From positions 1-30,171 of the forward strand of contig JBBDSH010000064.1 of NCBI GenBank assembly GCA_040905045.1: a stretch of 30,171 nt of DNA. The letters are read 5' to 3'. This DNA is from JBBDSH01 sp040905045 (GTDB lineage Bacteria; Pseudomonadota; Gammaproteobacteria; Eutrophobiales; Eutrophobiaceae). This document shows, piece by piece, positions 15,554-22,734 of the stretch. The notes under the pieces are model-generated. The model ran no database searches. It saw only the letters and a program-made list of their open reading frames with translations, and was not told the DNA's origin. Position 1 is the first letter of the stretch. Each line of letters begins with the position of its first letter. The translations under genes were made by a program, and so were the position numbers.

Positions 15554-16864
15554 TTACGCAGCGGCCGGTGCCGGGCTGTGGTTACCGCGTCGACGGTTTT
15601 TCCTGCCGGAGTTGTTCGGTTTGCCGGAGCCGCGTGTGTTGCCCGCGGCCTGCTGACGGTTGCCCCGGTAACCGTTTTTATTGGAAGACGACTTGCGGGG
15701 CGTTTTTGCGTCCTTCGATTCGGGAACGGCGTGCACCGGCTCGAAGTCCTCAATGGCTTCCCTTTCGATGCGGCGTTTGAGCAGCCGTTCGATGTCCCGC
15801 AACTGTATGGCTTCATCGGCGCTGACCAGCGAGATGGCGTTACCGCCGGCGCCGGCGCGGCCGGTGCGGCCGATACGGTGGATGTAATCTTCCGGCACGT
15901 TGGGCAGGTCGAAATTGACCACATGCTCGAGCTTGTCGATATCGATGCCGCGCGAGGCGATGTCGGTGGCCACCAGGACCTGGAAGCGATTTTTCTTGAA
16001 GCCGGCCAGGGTACGGGTGCGCTGCGGCTGACTTTTGTTGCCGTGAATGGCCTCGGCGCGGATATTGTCGCGCATCAGTTGTTTCACCAGCTTGTCGGCA
16101 CCGTGCTTGGTGCGGCTGAAGACCAGCACCTGGTACCAGTTCCGCGATTGAACCAGGTGGCTGAGCAGCGCCGCCTTGCGGGCCTTGTCCACCGGATGCA
16201 GTATTTGGGTAATGGCATCGACGCTGATGTTGCGCGGCGCCACATCGATCTCACGGGGCTTGTTGGTGATGCGTTTCGCCAGTTGCCGGATGTCGTCGGA
16301 GAAGGTGGCGGAGAACATCAGGTTCTGGCGCCTGGACGGCAGCAGGGCCATGATCTTCTGAATGTCATGAATGAAACCCATGTCCAGCATGCGGTCGGCT
16401 TCATCCAGCACCAGCACTTCGATCTCGTCGAAGCGTACGGCTTTCTGCTGCCAGAGATCCAGCAGTCGTCCCGGCGTGGCGACGAGTATGTCCACACCCT
16501 GTCGCAGTTGTTTCATCTGTGCGCTGATATTGACGCCGCCGAAAACCACGGCGGTGCGCAGGTCCAGGTAGCGGCCGTAGGTCTTGATGCTGTCCTGTAC
16601 CTGGGCGGCCAGTTCGCGGGTCGGGGTCAGTACCAGTACGCGCGCACACTTGCTGCTTACCGGCGCTTTGCCGCTGAGCTGCTGCAGCAGGGGCAGGGTG
16701 AAGGCGGCGGTTTTGCCGGTGCCGGTCTGGGCGGCGGCCATGATGTCGCTGCCCTCCAGGATGGCCGGTATGGCCTGTGCCTGGATCGGGGTCGGGATGG
16801 TGTAGCCGCTGGCCTTGACTGCGCGCAATAGGGGTTCGGCAAGGCCGAGAGTATCAAATGACAT
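15554..16864 (-). CDS. rhlE: DEAD-box ATP-dependent RNA helicase, RhlE type
   Basis: A 436-residue RNA helicase for RNA duplex remodelling and ribosome or RNA-decay functions. The opening FDTLGLAEPLLRAVKASGYTIPTPIQAQAIP contains the Q motif. Walker A is AQTGTGKT (45-52), followed by PTRELAAQV, DEADRMLDMGF, SATFSD, DIASRGIDI and HRIGRTGRAG, all canonical. The tail from about 370 is basic and low in complexity (Lys, Arg, Asn, Gly), as in RhlE proteins. The ATG has AGGAAAG about 5 bases upstream. RhlE is preferred over DbpA or SrmB because of the FDTLGL opening and lack of a DbpA RNA-binding domain. Confidence 0.93.
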   Translation of the reverse strand: MSFDTLGLAEPLLRAVKASGYTIPTPIQAQAIPAILEGSDIMAAAQTGTGKTAAFTLPLLQQLSGKAPVSSKCARVLVLTPTRELAAQVQDSIKTYGRYLDLRTAVVFGGVNISAQMKQLRQGVDILVATPGRLLDLWQQKAVRFDEIEVLVLDEADRMLDMGFIHDIQKIMALLPSRRQNLMFSATFSDDIRQLAKRITNKPREIDVAPRNISVDAITQILHPVDKARKAALLSHLVQSRNWYQVLVFSRTKHGADKLVKQLMRDNIRAEAIHGNKSQPQRTRTLAGFKKNRFQVLVATDIASRGIDIDKLEHVVNFDLPNVPEDYIHRIGRTGRAGAGGNAISLVSADEAIQLRDIERLLKRRIEREAIEDFEPVHAVPESKDAKTPRKSSSNKNGYRGNRQQAAGNTRGSGKPNNSGRKNRRRGNHSPAPAAA

Positions 16865-17155
16865 AGTCTTTCCTGATTAATATTTCTGTGCCGTCCGCGC
16901 TGCAAAGGCAGGGCGGGACAGCCCGTTTATGGTTCGGTAAGTTCGTTCCCGCTGCGGGATCGCGCTTGGCCGGTTAGGTGTGCCGGAGGCACGTGCGGCA
17001 AGCAATAGAGGCTCTTTCAGGGAGGGAACAACTAGAGATGACGCTCCGGGCGGCCTTCAGGCCGACACCGGTGGCGCACTGTACCACAGTTACGGAAATA
17101 AACCATGGTTTTATTACAACGCCGGAAAACGGGGCCGAAATGTGTCGACGGTTAC
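16865..17155. other. Gene-free leader region upstream of the helicase
   Basis: No gene is supportable here. It contains short hairpins GTGCC-GGA-GGCAC (16980-16992) and CGGCC-TTCA-GGCCG (17051-17064). They could be leader structure for the helicase mRNA or the end of the toxin-antitoxin transcript entering from the right; no U run follows either. Confidence 0.4.
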
Positions 17156-17464
17156 TTATTCGAGCCGTTCCGCAAGTCGCATGACAATATCCCGGCGTTC
17201 GTGCAGGATTGCGAGGATCAATGGTCTCACCCGGTTTCGAGGAGTGTAGAAGATATAGTGGTGTTGGCAGCGAGTGACATAAATGTCGGGCAGGTTATCG
17301 GAGAATATATGCGTTACCACTTCGCCTTTAGCGATGGCTTCCAGCTTATCAGTTAGCGCTTTTTGGTAACGTCTGACCTGCTTTTCGCCCTACTGCTCGA
17401 GGGTGTAGCGAACAATCTACTTGATATCATTTACTGCCTCATCCGTGAGGTCGTAGCTGTGCAT
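17156..17464 (-). pseudogene. ParE/RelE-type toxin gene interrupted by two in-frame amber codons
   Basis: Translating the minus strand from the ATG at 17464 to the TAA at 17156-17158 gives 102 codons that read as a full-length ParE-like toxin: LTDEAVNDIK, IVRYTLEQ, GEKQVRRYQKALTDKLEAI and a C-terminal HHYIFYTPRN...ILAILHERRDIVMRL. Codons 16 (17417-17419) and 25 (17390-17392) are both TAG. Codon 25 sits where the family usually has Trp, so TGG to TAG is the simple change. There is no frameshift or other stop. The ATG overlaps the antitoxin stop by one base (TGATG). TAG is an ordinary stop elsewhere in this window (ends of the genes at 251 and 27839), so the toxin is most likely dead. Confidence 0.88.
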
Positions 17465-17718
17465 CAGCGGCGATCCGTCTCCCGCAGTGTCTCGTTAACG
17501 ATGTCGGCTACGGATTGACCGGAAACGGCGCCTCTTTCCGCTGCCTCGATTCGTGATTTCAGCAAAGCTTCCAGCGCTTTCAGGTCTGTATCGCCCGGAT
17601 CGGACATATCCGCCAGGGCGCGTTCCAGTACATAGGCCTTGATAGTCTTACCCTGCAGGGCGGCGGCGGCCTTCAGACACTGATGCTGTTCGGGCGTAAT
17701 TTCGATGGAAAGACGCAT
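17464..17718 (-). CDS. Ribbon-helix-helix antitoxin of a ParDE-like module
   Basis: An 84-residue protein opening MRLSIEITPEQHQCLKAAAAL, a beta strand plus helix typical of RHH/CopG-type antitoxins, then QGKTIKAYVLERAL. The acidic C-terminal half (EALLKSRIEAAERGA) would wrap the toxin. Such antitoxins bind DNA as dimers and repress their own operon. The ribosome site AGGAAA lies about 9 bases before the ATG. It is first in a two-gene operon with the amber-interrupted toxin, so it may now be an orphan antitoxin and local repressor. Confidence 0.88.
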   Translation of the reverse strand: MRLSIEITPEQHQCLKAAAALQGKTIKAYVLERALADMSDPGDTDLKALEALLKSRIEAAERGAVSGQSVADIVNETLRETDRR

Positions 17719-17749
17719 GGCTCGATATTTCCTGGGAATTCATTAAGTC

Positions 17750-17794
17750 AGGATACTCAAGTGTGCAACATATTGTCAATTTTAACAAATGTTG
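17750..17794 (-). promoter_or_regulatory. Promoter and operator of the ParDE-like module
   Basis: On the minus strand TTGACA (17779-17774), an 18-base spacer and TATCCT (17755-17750) form a good sigma-70 promoter. An AT-rich imperfect inverted repeat, CAACATATTGT (17766-17776) against ACAAATGTTG (17785-17794), overlaps the -35 element. That is the expected position for antitoxin autorepression. Confidence 0.65.
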
Positions 17795-17821
17795 TTTTTT
17801 TCGGGCGCTCTTAAAATCCTC

Positions 17822-20509
17822 TTATTCAAATAAACGCAGTCGGATCTGTTTTTCCGTTTCGATAACGGCGAACAGGACCACACCGATGCCGACGATGAGC
17901 AGGCCGTCATGAATGCTTACCGCCTCGGTGGCGAACACCGCCTGCATCCAGGGCAGATAGGTCATGGCGAACTGGCCCAGGGTGACCAGGACCACCGCTG
18001 TCCAGACCGCCCTCGTGCCGCGTACCGCCTGCCATGTGAGTGAGGTGCCGAAACGGTTGCGGATGAAAAACAGATAGAAGATCTGCATGACCACCAGTGT
18101 ATTCATGGCAATAGTGCGCGACAGTTCCACGGAATAACCTTTGTCGATGGCATGGGTGTAAATGCCGAATACACCGCACAGGACCAGCAGGGCGACCAGG
18201 GCGACTTGCCAGACCAGTCCTCCGGAAAGCAGGGGTTCGCTGCGCGGCCGCGGCGGGCGCCGCATGGTGTTGTCTTCCGTGGGTTCGAAGGCCAGGGCGA
18301 TGCCCAGGGTGACGGCGGTGATCATGTTGACCCATAAAATCTGAATCGGGGTGATCGGCAGGGTCAGGCCCAGCAATATGGCGAGAATGATGGTGGAGGC
18401 CTCGCCGGCGTTGGTGGGCAGCGTCCAGCCGATGACCTTCTTGATGTTGTCGTAAACGGTGCGGCCCTCGCGCACGGCGGCGACAATGGAAGCGAAATTG
18501 TCGTCGGTCAAAACGAACTCCGAGGCTTCCTTGGCGGCTTCGCTGCCTTTCCTGCCCATGGCGATGCCGATGTCGGCGCGTTTCAACGCCGGCGCGTCAT
18601 TGACGCCGTCGCCGGTCATGGCCACGGTCATGTCGTGGGCCTGCAGGGCCGTCACCAGGCGCAGTTTGTGTTCCGGACTGGTGCGGGCGAAGACATCGGT
18701 TTCCAGTACCGTTGCCCGGAGTTTTTCATCATCGATGGCGTCAAGATCGGCGCCGGTGAGCACGTTGTCCGGGTTTTCCAGGCCGATCTGCCGGCCGATG
18801 GCCGCGGCGGTGATAGCGTGATCGCCGGTAATCATTTTCACGCGGATACCTGCCGCATGGCATTCTTCAATGGCTTCGATGGCTTCCGATCGCGGCGGAT
18901 CGATCAGACCCACCAGTCCCAGCAATATCAAATCGCTTTCCACATCACGTAACTCGAGCACCGTTTGTTCCTGTTTCACCGGCGTCGCCGCCAGCGCCAG
19001 CACGCGCTGGCCCTGTGCCGCTATGTGATCGGTCTGTTCGCGCCACCAGGCAATATCGAGCGGTTCCGAATTTTCATTGGAAGTACGCTGTTTTCGGCAA
19101 AGGGTCAGAATGGTTTCCGGCGCGCCCTTGACATGGATCCAGGCGTGTCCCTCATGGTTATGATTAAGCGTGGCCATGAATTTGTGTTTCGCATCAAAGG
19201 GAATGACATCGGTCTGTTTCCACTGCCGGCGGACTTCCTGCGCGTCCAGGCCGGTCTTGCCGGCGAACGCCAGCAAGGCGCCTTCCATGGGATCGCCTTC
19301 CACCATCCATTGATCCTCGTGTTGCTTCAGTTCGGCGTCGTTGCAGAGGGCGGCCGCGCGGCCCAGTTCCGTCAATTGCGCATGCTCCCGGCCGTCGACC
19401 TCGTCGTTCTCCAGTTTGATCCTGCCGGCCGGTTCGTAACCGGTGCCATCGACGTTGAAGATATGGTCACGGGTAACAACCGAGGCAACACTCATCTCGT
19501 TACGGGTGAGGGTGCCGGTTTTGTCGGTGCAGATCACCGATACCGAGCCCAGGGTTTCGATGGCGGGCAGACGGCGGATGATGGCGTGGCGCCTGGCCAT
19601 GGCCTGCACGCCCACCGCCAGGGTGATGGTCAGCACCGCCGGCAGGCCTTCCGGTATCGCCGCCACAGACAGCCCCACCACAGCGATGAATATCTCGTCG
19701 AAGGCCAGTTGCAGGACGAAATAACCGTAACCGAGCACCAGCGCCGCAACGATGAGAATAAACAGGGTCAGCCAGCGGGCGAACACGGCCATCTGCTCCA
19801 CCAGCGGCGTGGTCAGGGTTTCCACTTCGGACAGCAAACCGCTGATGCGCCCGATCTCGCTGGTGCTGCCCGTGGCCGTCACCACACCCCGGCCCTGGCC
19901 GCTGGTTACCGTGGTGCCGCTGAAGGCCATGCAAGTACGGTCTCCCAGGGCCGCGTTCGCATCCACTGGTCGGGTCTGTTTTTCCACGGCGACGGACTCG
20001 CCGGTGAGAATGGCTTCCTGAATCTGTAGTCCATGGGTTTTCAGGAGACGCAGATCGGCGGGCACCTTGTCGCCGGCTTCCAGCAACACCACATCGCCGG
20101 GTACCAGCGCCTCACCATCGACCCTGTGCCGGCGGCCGTCGCGCAGTACCGCCGCCTGCGGGGCCAGCATGTCGCGGATGGCCTCCATGGCCTTTTCCGC
20201 CTTGCCTTCCTGCAGGAAACCGATAAGGGCGTTGATCACCACCACCGCGAGGATGACGGCGGTGTCGATCATGTGATCCAGCAAGGCGGTAATCACCGCG
20301 GCGCCCAGAAGTACGTAGATGAGGATATTGTGGAATTGCAGCAGAAAGCGCAGCAGCGGGCCGCGCCGGGGCGGCTCCGGCAGGCGGTTGGGGCCGTACG
20401 TATCCAGCCTCGTCCGTGCTTCGGCTTCGGTCAAACCCTCCGCCGTGGTTTCAAGTTCGGTAATAACTTGATCCACCGACAGGGTATGCCGGTTCTGGTC
20501 ACCGCTCAT
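17822..20509 (-). CDS. P-type cation-transporting ATPase, P2 class
   Basis: An 895-residue ion pump. An N-terminal cation-ATPase domain leads into M1-M2; the actuator loop has LTGES (168-172), M4 has PEGLP (286-290), the phosphorylation site is D329 in DKTGTLT, and the hinge is TGDGVNDAPALKRADIGIAMG. It most resembles SERCA/MgtA-type pumps. In M5 TNAGEAS keeps the Asn and Glu of the SERCA NVGE motif, but in M6 NMITAV has Ala where SERCA has the Ca2+-binding Asp (NLVTD). Specificity is therefore uncertain and Ca2+ should not be assumed. The ribosome site is weak. The gap to the upstream tautomerase gene is 26 bases, so co-transcription is likely. Confidence 0.93.
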   Translation of the reverse strand: MSGDQNRHTLSVDQVITELETTAEGLTEAEARTRLDTYGPNRLPEPPRRGPLLRFLLQFHNILIYVLLGAAVITALLDHMIDTAVILAVVVINALIGFLQEGKAEKAMEAIRDMLAPQAAVLRDGRRHRVDGEALVPGDVVLLEAGDKVPADLRLLKTHGLQIQEAILTGESVAVEKQTRPVDANAALGDRTCMAFSGTTVTSGQGRGVVTATGSTSEIGRISGLLSEVETLTTPLVEQMAVFARWLTLFILIVAALVLGYGYFVLQLAFDEIFIAVVGLSVAAIPEGLPAVLTITLAVGVQAMARRHAIIRRLPAIETLGSVSVICTDKTGTLTRNEMSVASVVTRDHIFNVDGTGYEPAGRIKLENDEVDGREHAQLTELGRAAALCNDAELKQHEDQWMVEGDPMEGALLAFAGKTGLDAQEVRRQWKQTDVIPFDAKHKFMATLNHNHEGHAWIHVKGAPETILTLCRKQRTSNENSEPLDIAWWREQTDHIAAQGQRVLALAATPVKQEQTVLELRDVESDLILLGLVGLIDPPRSEAIEAIEECHAAGIRVKMITGDHAITAAAIGRQIGLENPDNVLTGADLDAIDDEKLRATVLETDVFARTSPEHKLRLVTALQAHDMTVAMTGDGVNDAPALKRADIGIAMGRKGSEAAKEASEFVLTDDNFASIVAAVREGRTVYDNIKKVIGWTLPTNAGEASTIILAILLGLTLPITPIQILWVNMITAVTLGIALAFEPTEDNTMRRPPRPRSEPLLSGGLVWQVALVALLVLCGVFGIYTHAIDKGYSVELSRTIAMNTLVVMQIFYLFFIRNRFGTSLTWQAVRGTRAVWTAVVLVTLGQFAMTYLPWMQAVFATEAVSIHDGLLIVGIGVVLFAVIETEKQIRLRLFE

Positions 20510-20535
20510 TCAGATAATCAGGATGGCTGTCGGGG

Positions 20536-20901
20536 TTACTGACAGAACTGGGCGACACCGTCGCGGAAGGACCAGTCGATGTCCGTGTTTTCCACGATGC
20601 TGATCAGCACATTGGCCGGATCGATGCCGGGATCGCGGGCCAGGTTTTCAACGACTTTGGCATAGAACGCCTTTTTGGCCTCATCGGAACGGCCGCGTCG
20701 CATGATCAAATGCATCATGATGCGGTCTCCCTGACGATCCTGGTATTCCAGGCAGTGCGGTTCGCACTCGTTGATAATCTGGTAGCGATCGTCTTCGGGA
20801 AATCCCATGGTCTCGATGACCGCGGTGTTGACGCCGTCGGCCACGGCCTTGATGTAGGACTTCGGCTTGCCCTTCAGAATGGAAATGGTCACAAGCGGCA
20901 T
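20536..20901 (-). CDS. Tautomerase-superfamily protein
   Basis: A 121-residue protein opening MPLVTISILKGKP. After Met removal, Pro-1 would be the catalytic base of the 4-oxalocrotonate tautomerase/MIF superfamily. Its length and the SYIKAVADGVNTAVIE...GFPEDDRYQIINE pattern suggest the Tautomerase_2 group, a fused double-length subunit. The substrate is unknown. A GGGGGA ribosome site precedes the ATG, and the stop lies 26 bases before the ATPase start. Confidence 0.82.
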   Translation of the reverse strand: MPLVTISILKGKPKSYIKAVADGVNTAVIETMGFPEDDRYQIINECEPHCLEYQDRQGDRIMMHLIMRRGRSDEAKKAFYAKVVENLARDPGIDPANVLISIVENTDIDWSFRDGVAQFCQ

Positions 20902-20919
20902 CGTATCCCCCCTGGTGAA

Positions 20920-21378
20920 TCAGTTACCCATATTCCAGATATGCAAACGGGAACGCCAGTTACCCTCTTCATCCCGGTAAAAAGTGTTCGCCAGTATGCC
21001 GCCGAATGAAGTTGTTTCACCGTTTTCATTTGTGCCGTGGGCCTGCCATCGGGCCACTTCATAGAGAACGTCTCCGGACTGATGCGCCTCAATCACTTCG
21101 ATACTGTGATCGTGCACACCGTTGTCGATAAAACCCTGGAACAGTTCCTGTATGGCGGCACGACCTTTTATTGTTTCACCATTACCTGGAGAGAGGATGG
21201 CGTCCTCGGCATAGAGTGCGGCAACAGCGGTCGCATCCCCCTGGTTGAAAGCGGTATTCCATTTTTCATTCAGTTTCTCGGCCCTGTCCGTGGCATTCCC
21301 GGCCAGTGCCGGAGAAACGGCAAGCCATGCCAGCAAGAAAGCTGATAAACATGTGACTGAATATTTCTTTAAATGCAT
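20920..21378 (-). CDS. Exported SnoaL/NTF2-like (SgcJ/EcaC, DUF4440-type) protein
   Basis: A 152-residue protein with a clear signal peptide (1-26, ending SPALAGNA) and one cone-shaped NTF2-like domain. The motif EKWNTAFNQGDATAVAALYAEDA, then GRAAIQELFQGFID and a final YRDEEGNWRSRLHIWN, is typical of the DUF4440/SgcJ group. These act as small ligand-binding or isomerase-like folds; the function here is unknown. AAGGAG lies 8 bases before the ATG. It lies 18 bases upstream of the tautomerase gene, so the two are probably co-transcribed. Confidence 0.85.
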   Translation of the reverse strand: MHLKKYSVTCLSAFLLAWLAVSPALAGNATDRAEKLNEKWNTAFNQGDATAVAALYAEDAILSPGNGETIKGRAAIQELFQGFIDNGVHDHSIEVIEAHQSGDVLYEVARWQAHGTNENGETTSFGGILANTFYRDEEGNWRSRLHIWNMGN

Positions 21379-21448
21379 TACTTTGACTCCTTCTGTATGT
21401 CTGTCTGTTATGAATCCGGACTGTGCAGTCAGGCGCGAAGGCCGGGGA

Positions 21449-22633
21449 TTAACCCAGCCTTTCCACCGTCAAGGCAATCCCCTGGCCGCCGCCGATGCAC
21501 AGCGTTACCAGACCCTTGCGTTCGTCGTTGCGCTGCATGGCGTGCAGCAGGCGCACGGTCAGCACGGCCCCGGTGGCACCGATGGGATGGCCGTGAGCGA
21601 TGGCGCCGCCTTCCACGTTGACAATATCCTCGGACAACTTCAGTTCCCGCAGCACGGCCAGGGCAATGGCGGCGAAGGCCTCGTTGATCTCGACGCGTTC
21701 CAGATCCTTGACACTCCAGCCGGCGCGCTCCAGCGCCTGGTGTACCGCCGGCACCGGGCCGATGCCGAACATGCCCGGCTCCACGGCGCCCACGCCCCAG
21801 GAAACCAGTCTCGCCATGGGCTGCAAACCCTGTTGCTCGGCCCAGGCGCGATCCGCCACGACGACGGCCGCCGCGCCGGTGTTCAGTCCGGGCGCGTTGC
21901 CGGCGGTAATGCTGCCGTCTTCCCGGAAGGCCGGTCGCAGTTTGCCCAGGCCCTCGGCGGTGGTGTCGGCGCGGTTGTGTTCGTCCTGTTCGAAAATGGT
22001 CGGGCCCTTGCGGCCGGGCACTTCCACGGGCGCGATCTCCTCTTTAAAGAGGCCGTCCGCCTGGGCCTTGGAAAAACGCTGCTGGGAACGCGCCGCCCAG
22101 GTGTCCTGATCCTCGCGGCTGATGTTGTATTCCTTGGCGAGATCCTCGGTGTGCCAGCCGGAATGCTTGCCGGAGAAGGCGTCGTTGAGGCCGTCGCCGA
22201 GCATGGAATCGATGATCTGGCCGTCGCCCATGCGATAACCCCAGCGCGCCTTTTCCAGCAGATAGGGGGCGCGATCCATATTCTCGAAACCGCCGGCGAT
22301 GGCGCATTGGGCGTGTCCCAGCATGACTTCCTGGGCGGCGGAGGCGATGGCCTGGGCGCCGGAACCGCAGACGCGGTTGACGGTCAGCGCCGGGACGTTG
22401 ACGGGAATGCCGCCGTTGACGGATGCCTGCCGGGCCGGGTTCATGCGGTTGCCGGCCTGGATGACATTGCCCATGACCACGGACTGTACGGCGTCCGGCT
22501 GCAGGCCGGCGCGTTCCAGTGCCTGCTTGATCACCGTGGCGCCGAGATCCGCGGCGGGTACATCTTTTAATGCGCCGCTGTAAGTGCCGATGGCCGTGCG
22601 CAGGGGTGCGCAGAGAACAACTTCGTTTGTCAT
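21449..22633 (-). CDS. Acetyl-CoA acetyltransferase (thiolase family)
   Basis: A 394-residue thiolase joining two acetyl-CoA to acetoacetyl-CoA, or cleaving longer ketoacyl-CoA. The catalytic triad is complete: nucleophile C89 in VNRVCGSGAQAI, H349 in HGHPIGATGA, and C379 in CIGGGQGIAL, almost the numbering of biosynthetic thiolases. NEAFAAIAL is also present. The segment after GDGLNDAF reads SGKHSGWHTEDLA, where most members have HMGITAE, a small departure near the substrate pocket. The ribosome site AAGGAGT lies 6 bases before the ATG. It lies 101 bases downstream of the PatZ-like gene, suggesting acetyl-CoA related roles. PhaA or AtoB naming is not resolved. Confidence 0.93.
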   Translation of the reverse strand: MTNEVVLCAPLRTAIGTYSGALKDVPAADLGATVIKQALERAGLQPDAVQSVVMGNVIQAGNRMNPARQASVNGGIPVNVPALTVNRVCGSGAQAIASAAQEVMLGHAQCAIAGGFENMDRAPYLLEKARWGYRMGDGQIIDSMLGDGLNDAFSGKHSGWHTEDLAKEYNISREDQDTWAARSQQRFSKAQADGLFKEEIAPVEVPGRKGPTIFEQDEHNRADTTAEGLGKLRPAFREDGSITAGNAPGLNTGAAAVVVADRAWAEQQGLQPMARLVSWGVGAVEPGMFGIGPVPAVHQALERAGWSVKDLERVEINEAFAAIALAVLRELKLSEDIVNVEGGAIAHGHPIGATGAVLTVRLLHAMQRNDERKGLVTLCIGGGQGIALTVERLG

Positions 22634-22734
22634 GGTGGTTACTCCTTCTCTGTTTTTACGGTTCCGGGGGTGGTGTTCGCCCGTGAGTGTATTGCCTGTA
22701 AGAATACAGGATTGGTTTCGATACGTCCGTTACA

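Noticed and set aside
15446..16831. A plus-strand frame of about 460 codons opposite the RNA helicase
   Set aside because: It crosses the repeat block and terminator and is antisense to all helicase motifs; there is no independent support.
17390..17419. Programmed recoding of the two amber codons as an extra amino acid
   Set aside because: TAG terminates at least two ordinary genes here (251 and 27839), and no recoding element or special tRNA is visible. Decay is simpler.
22695..22710. CCTGTA/TACAGG hairpin between the PatZ-like and thiolase genes as a terminator
   Set aside because: The stem is only 6 bp and no U run follows on the minus strand.
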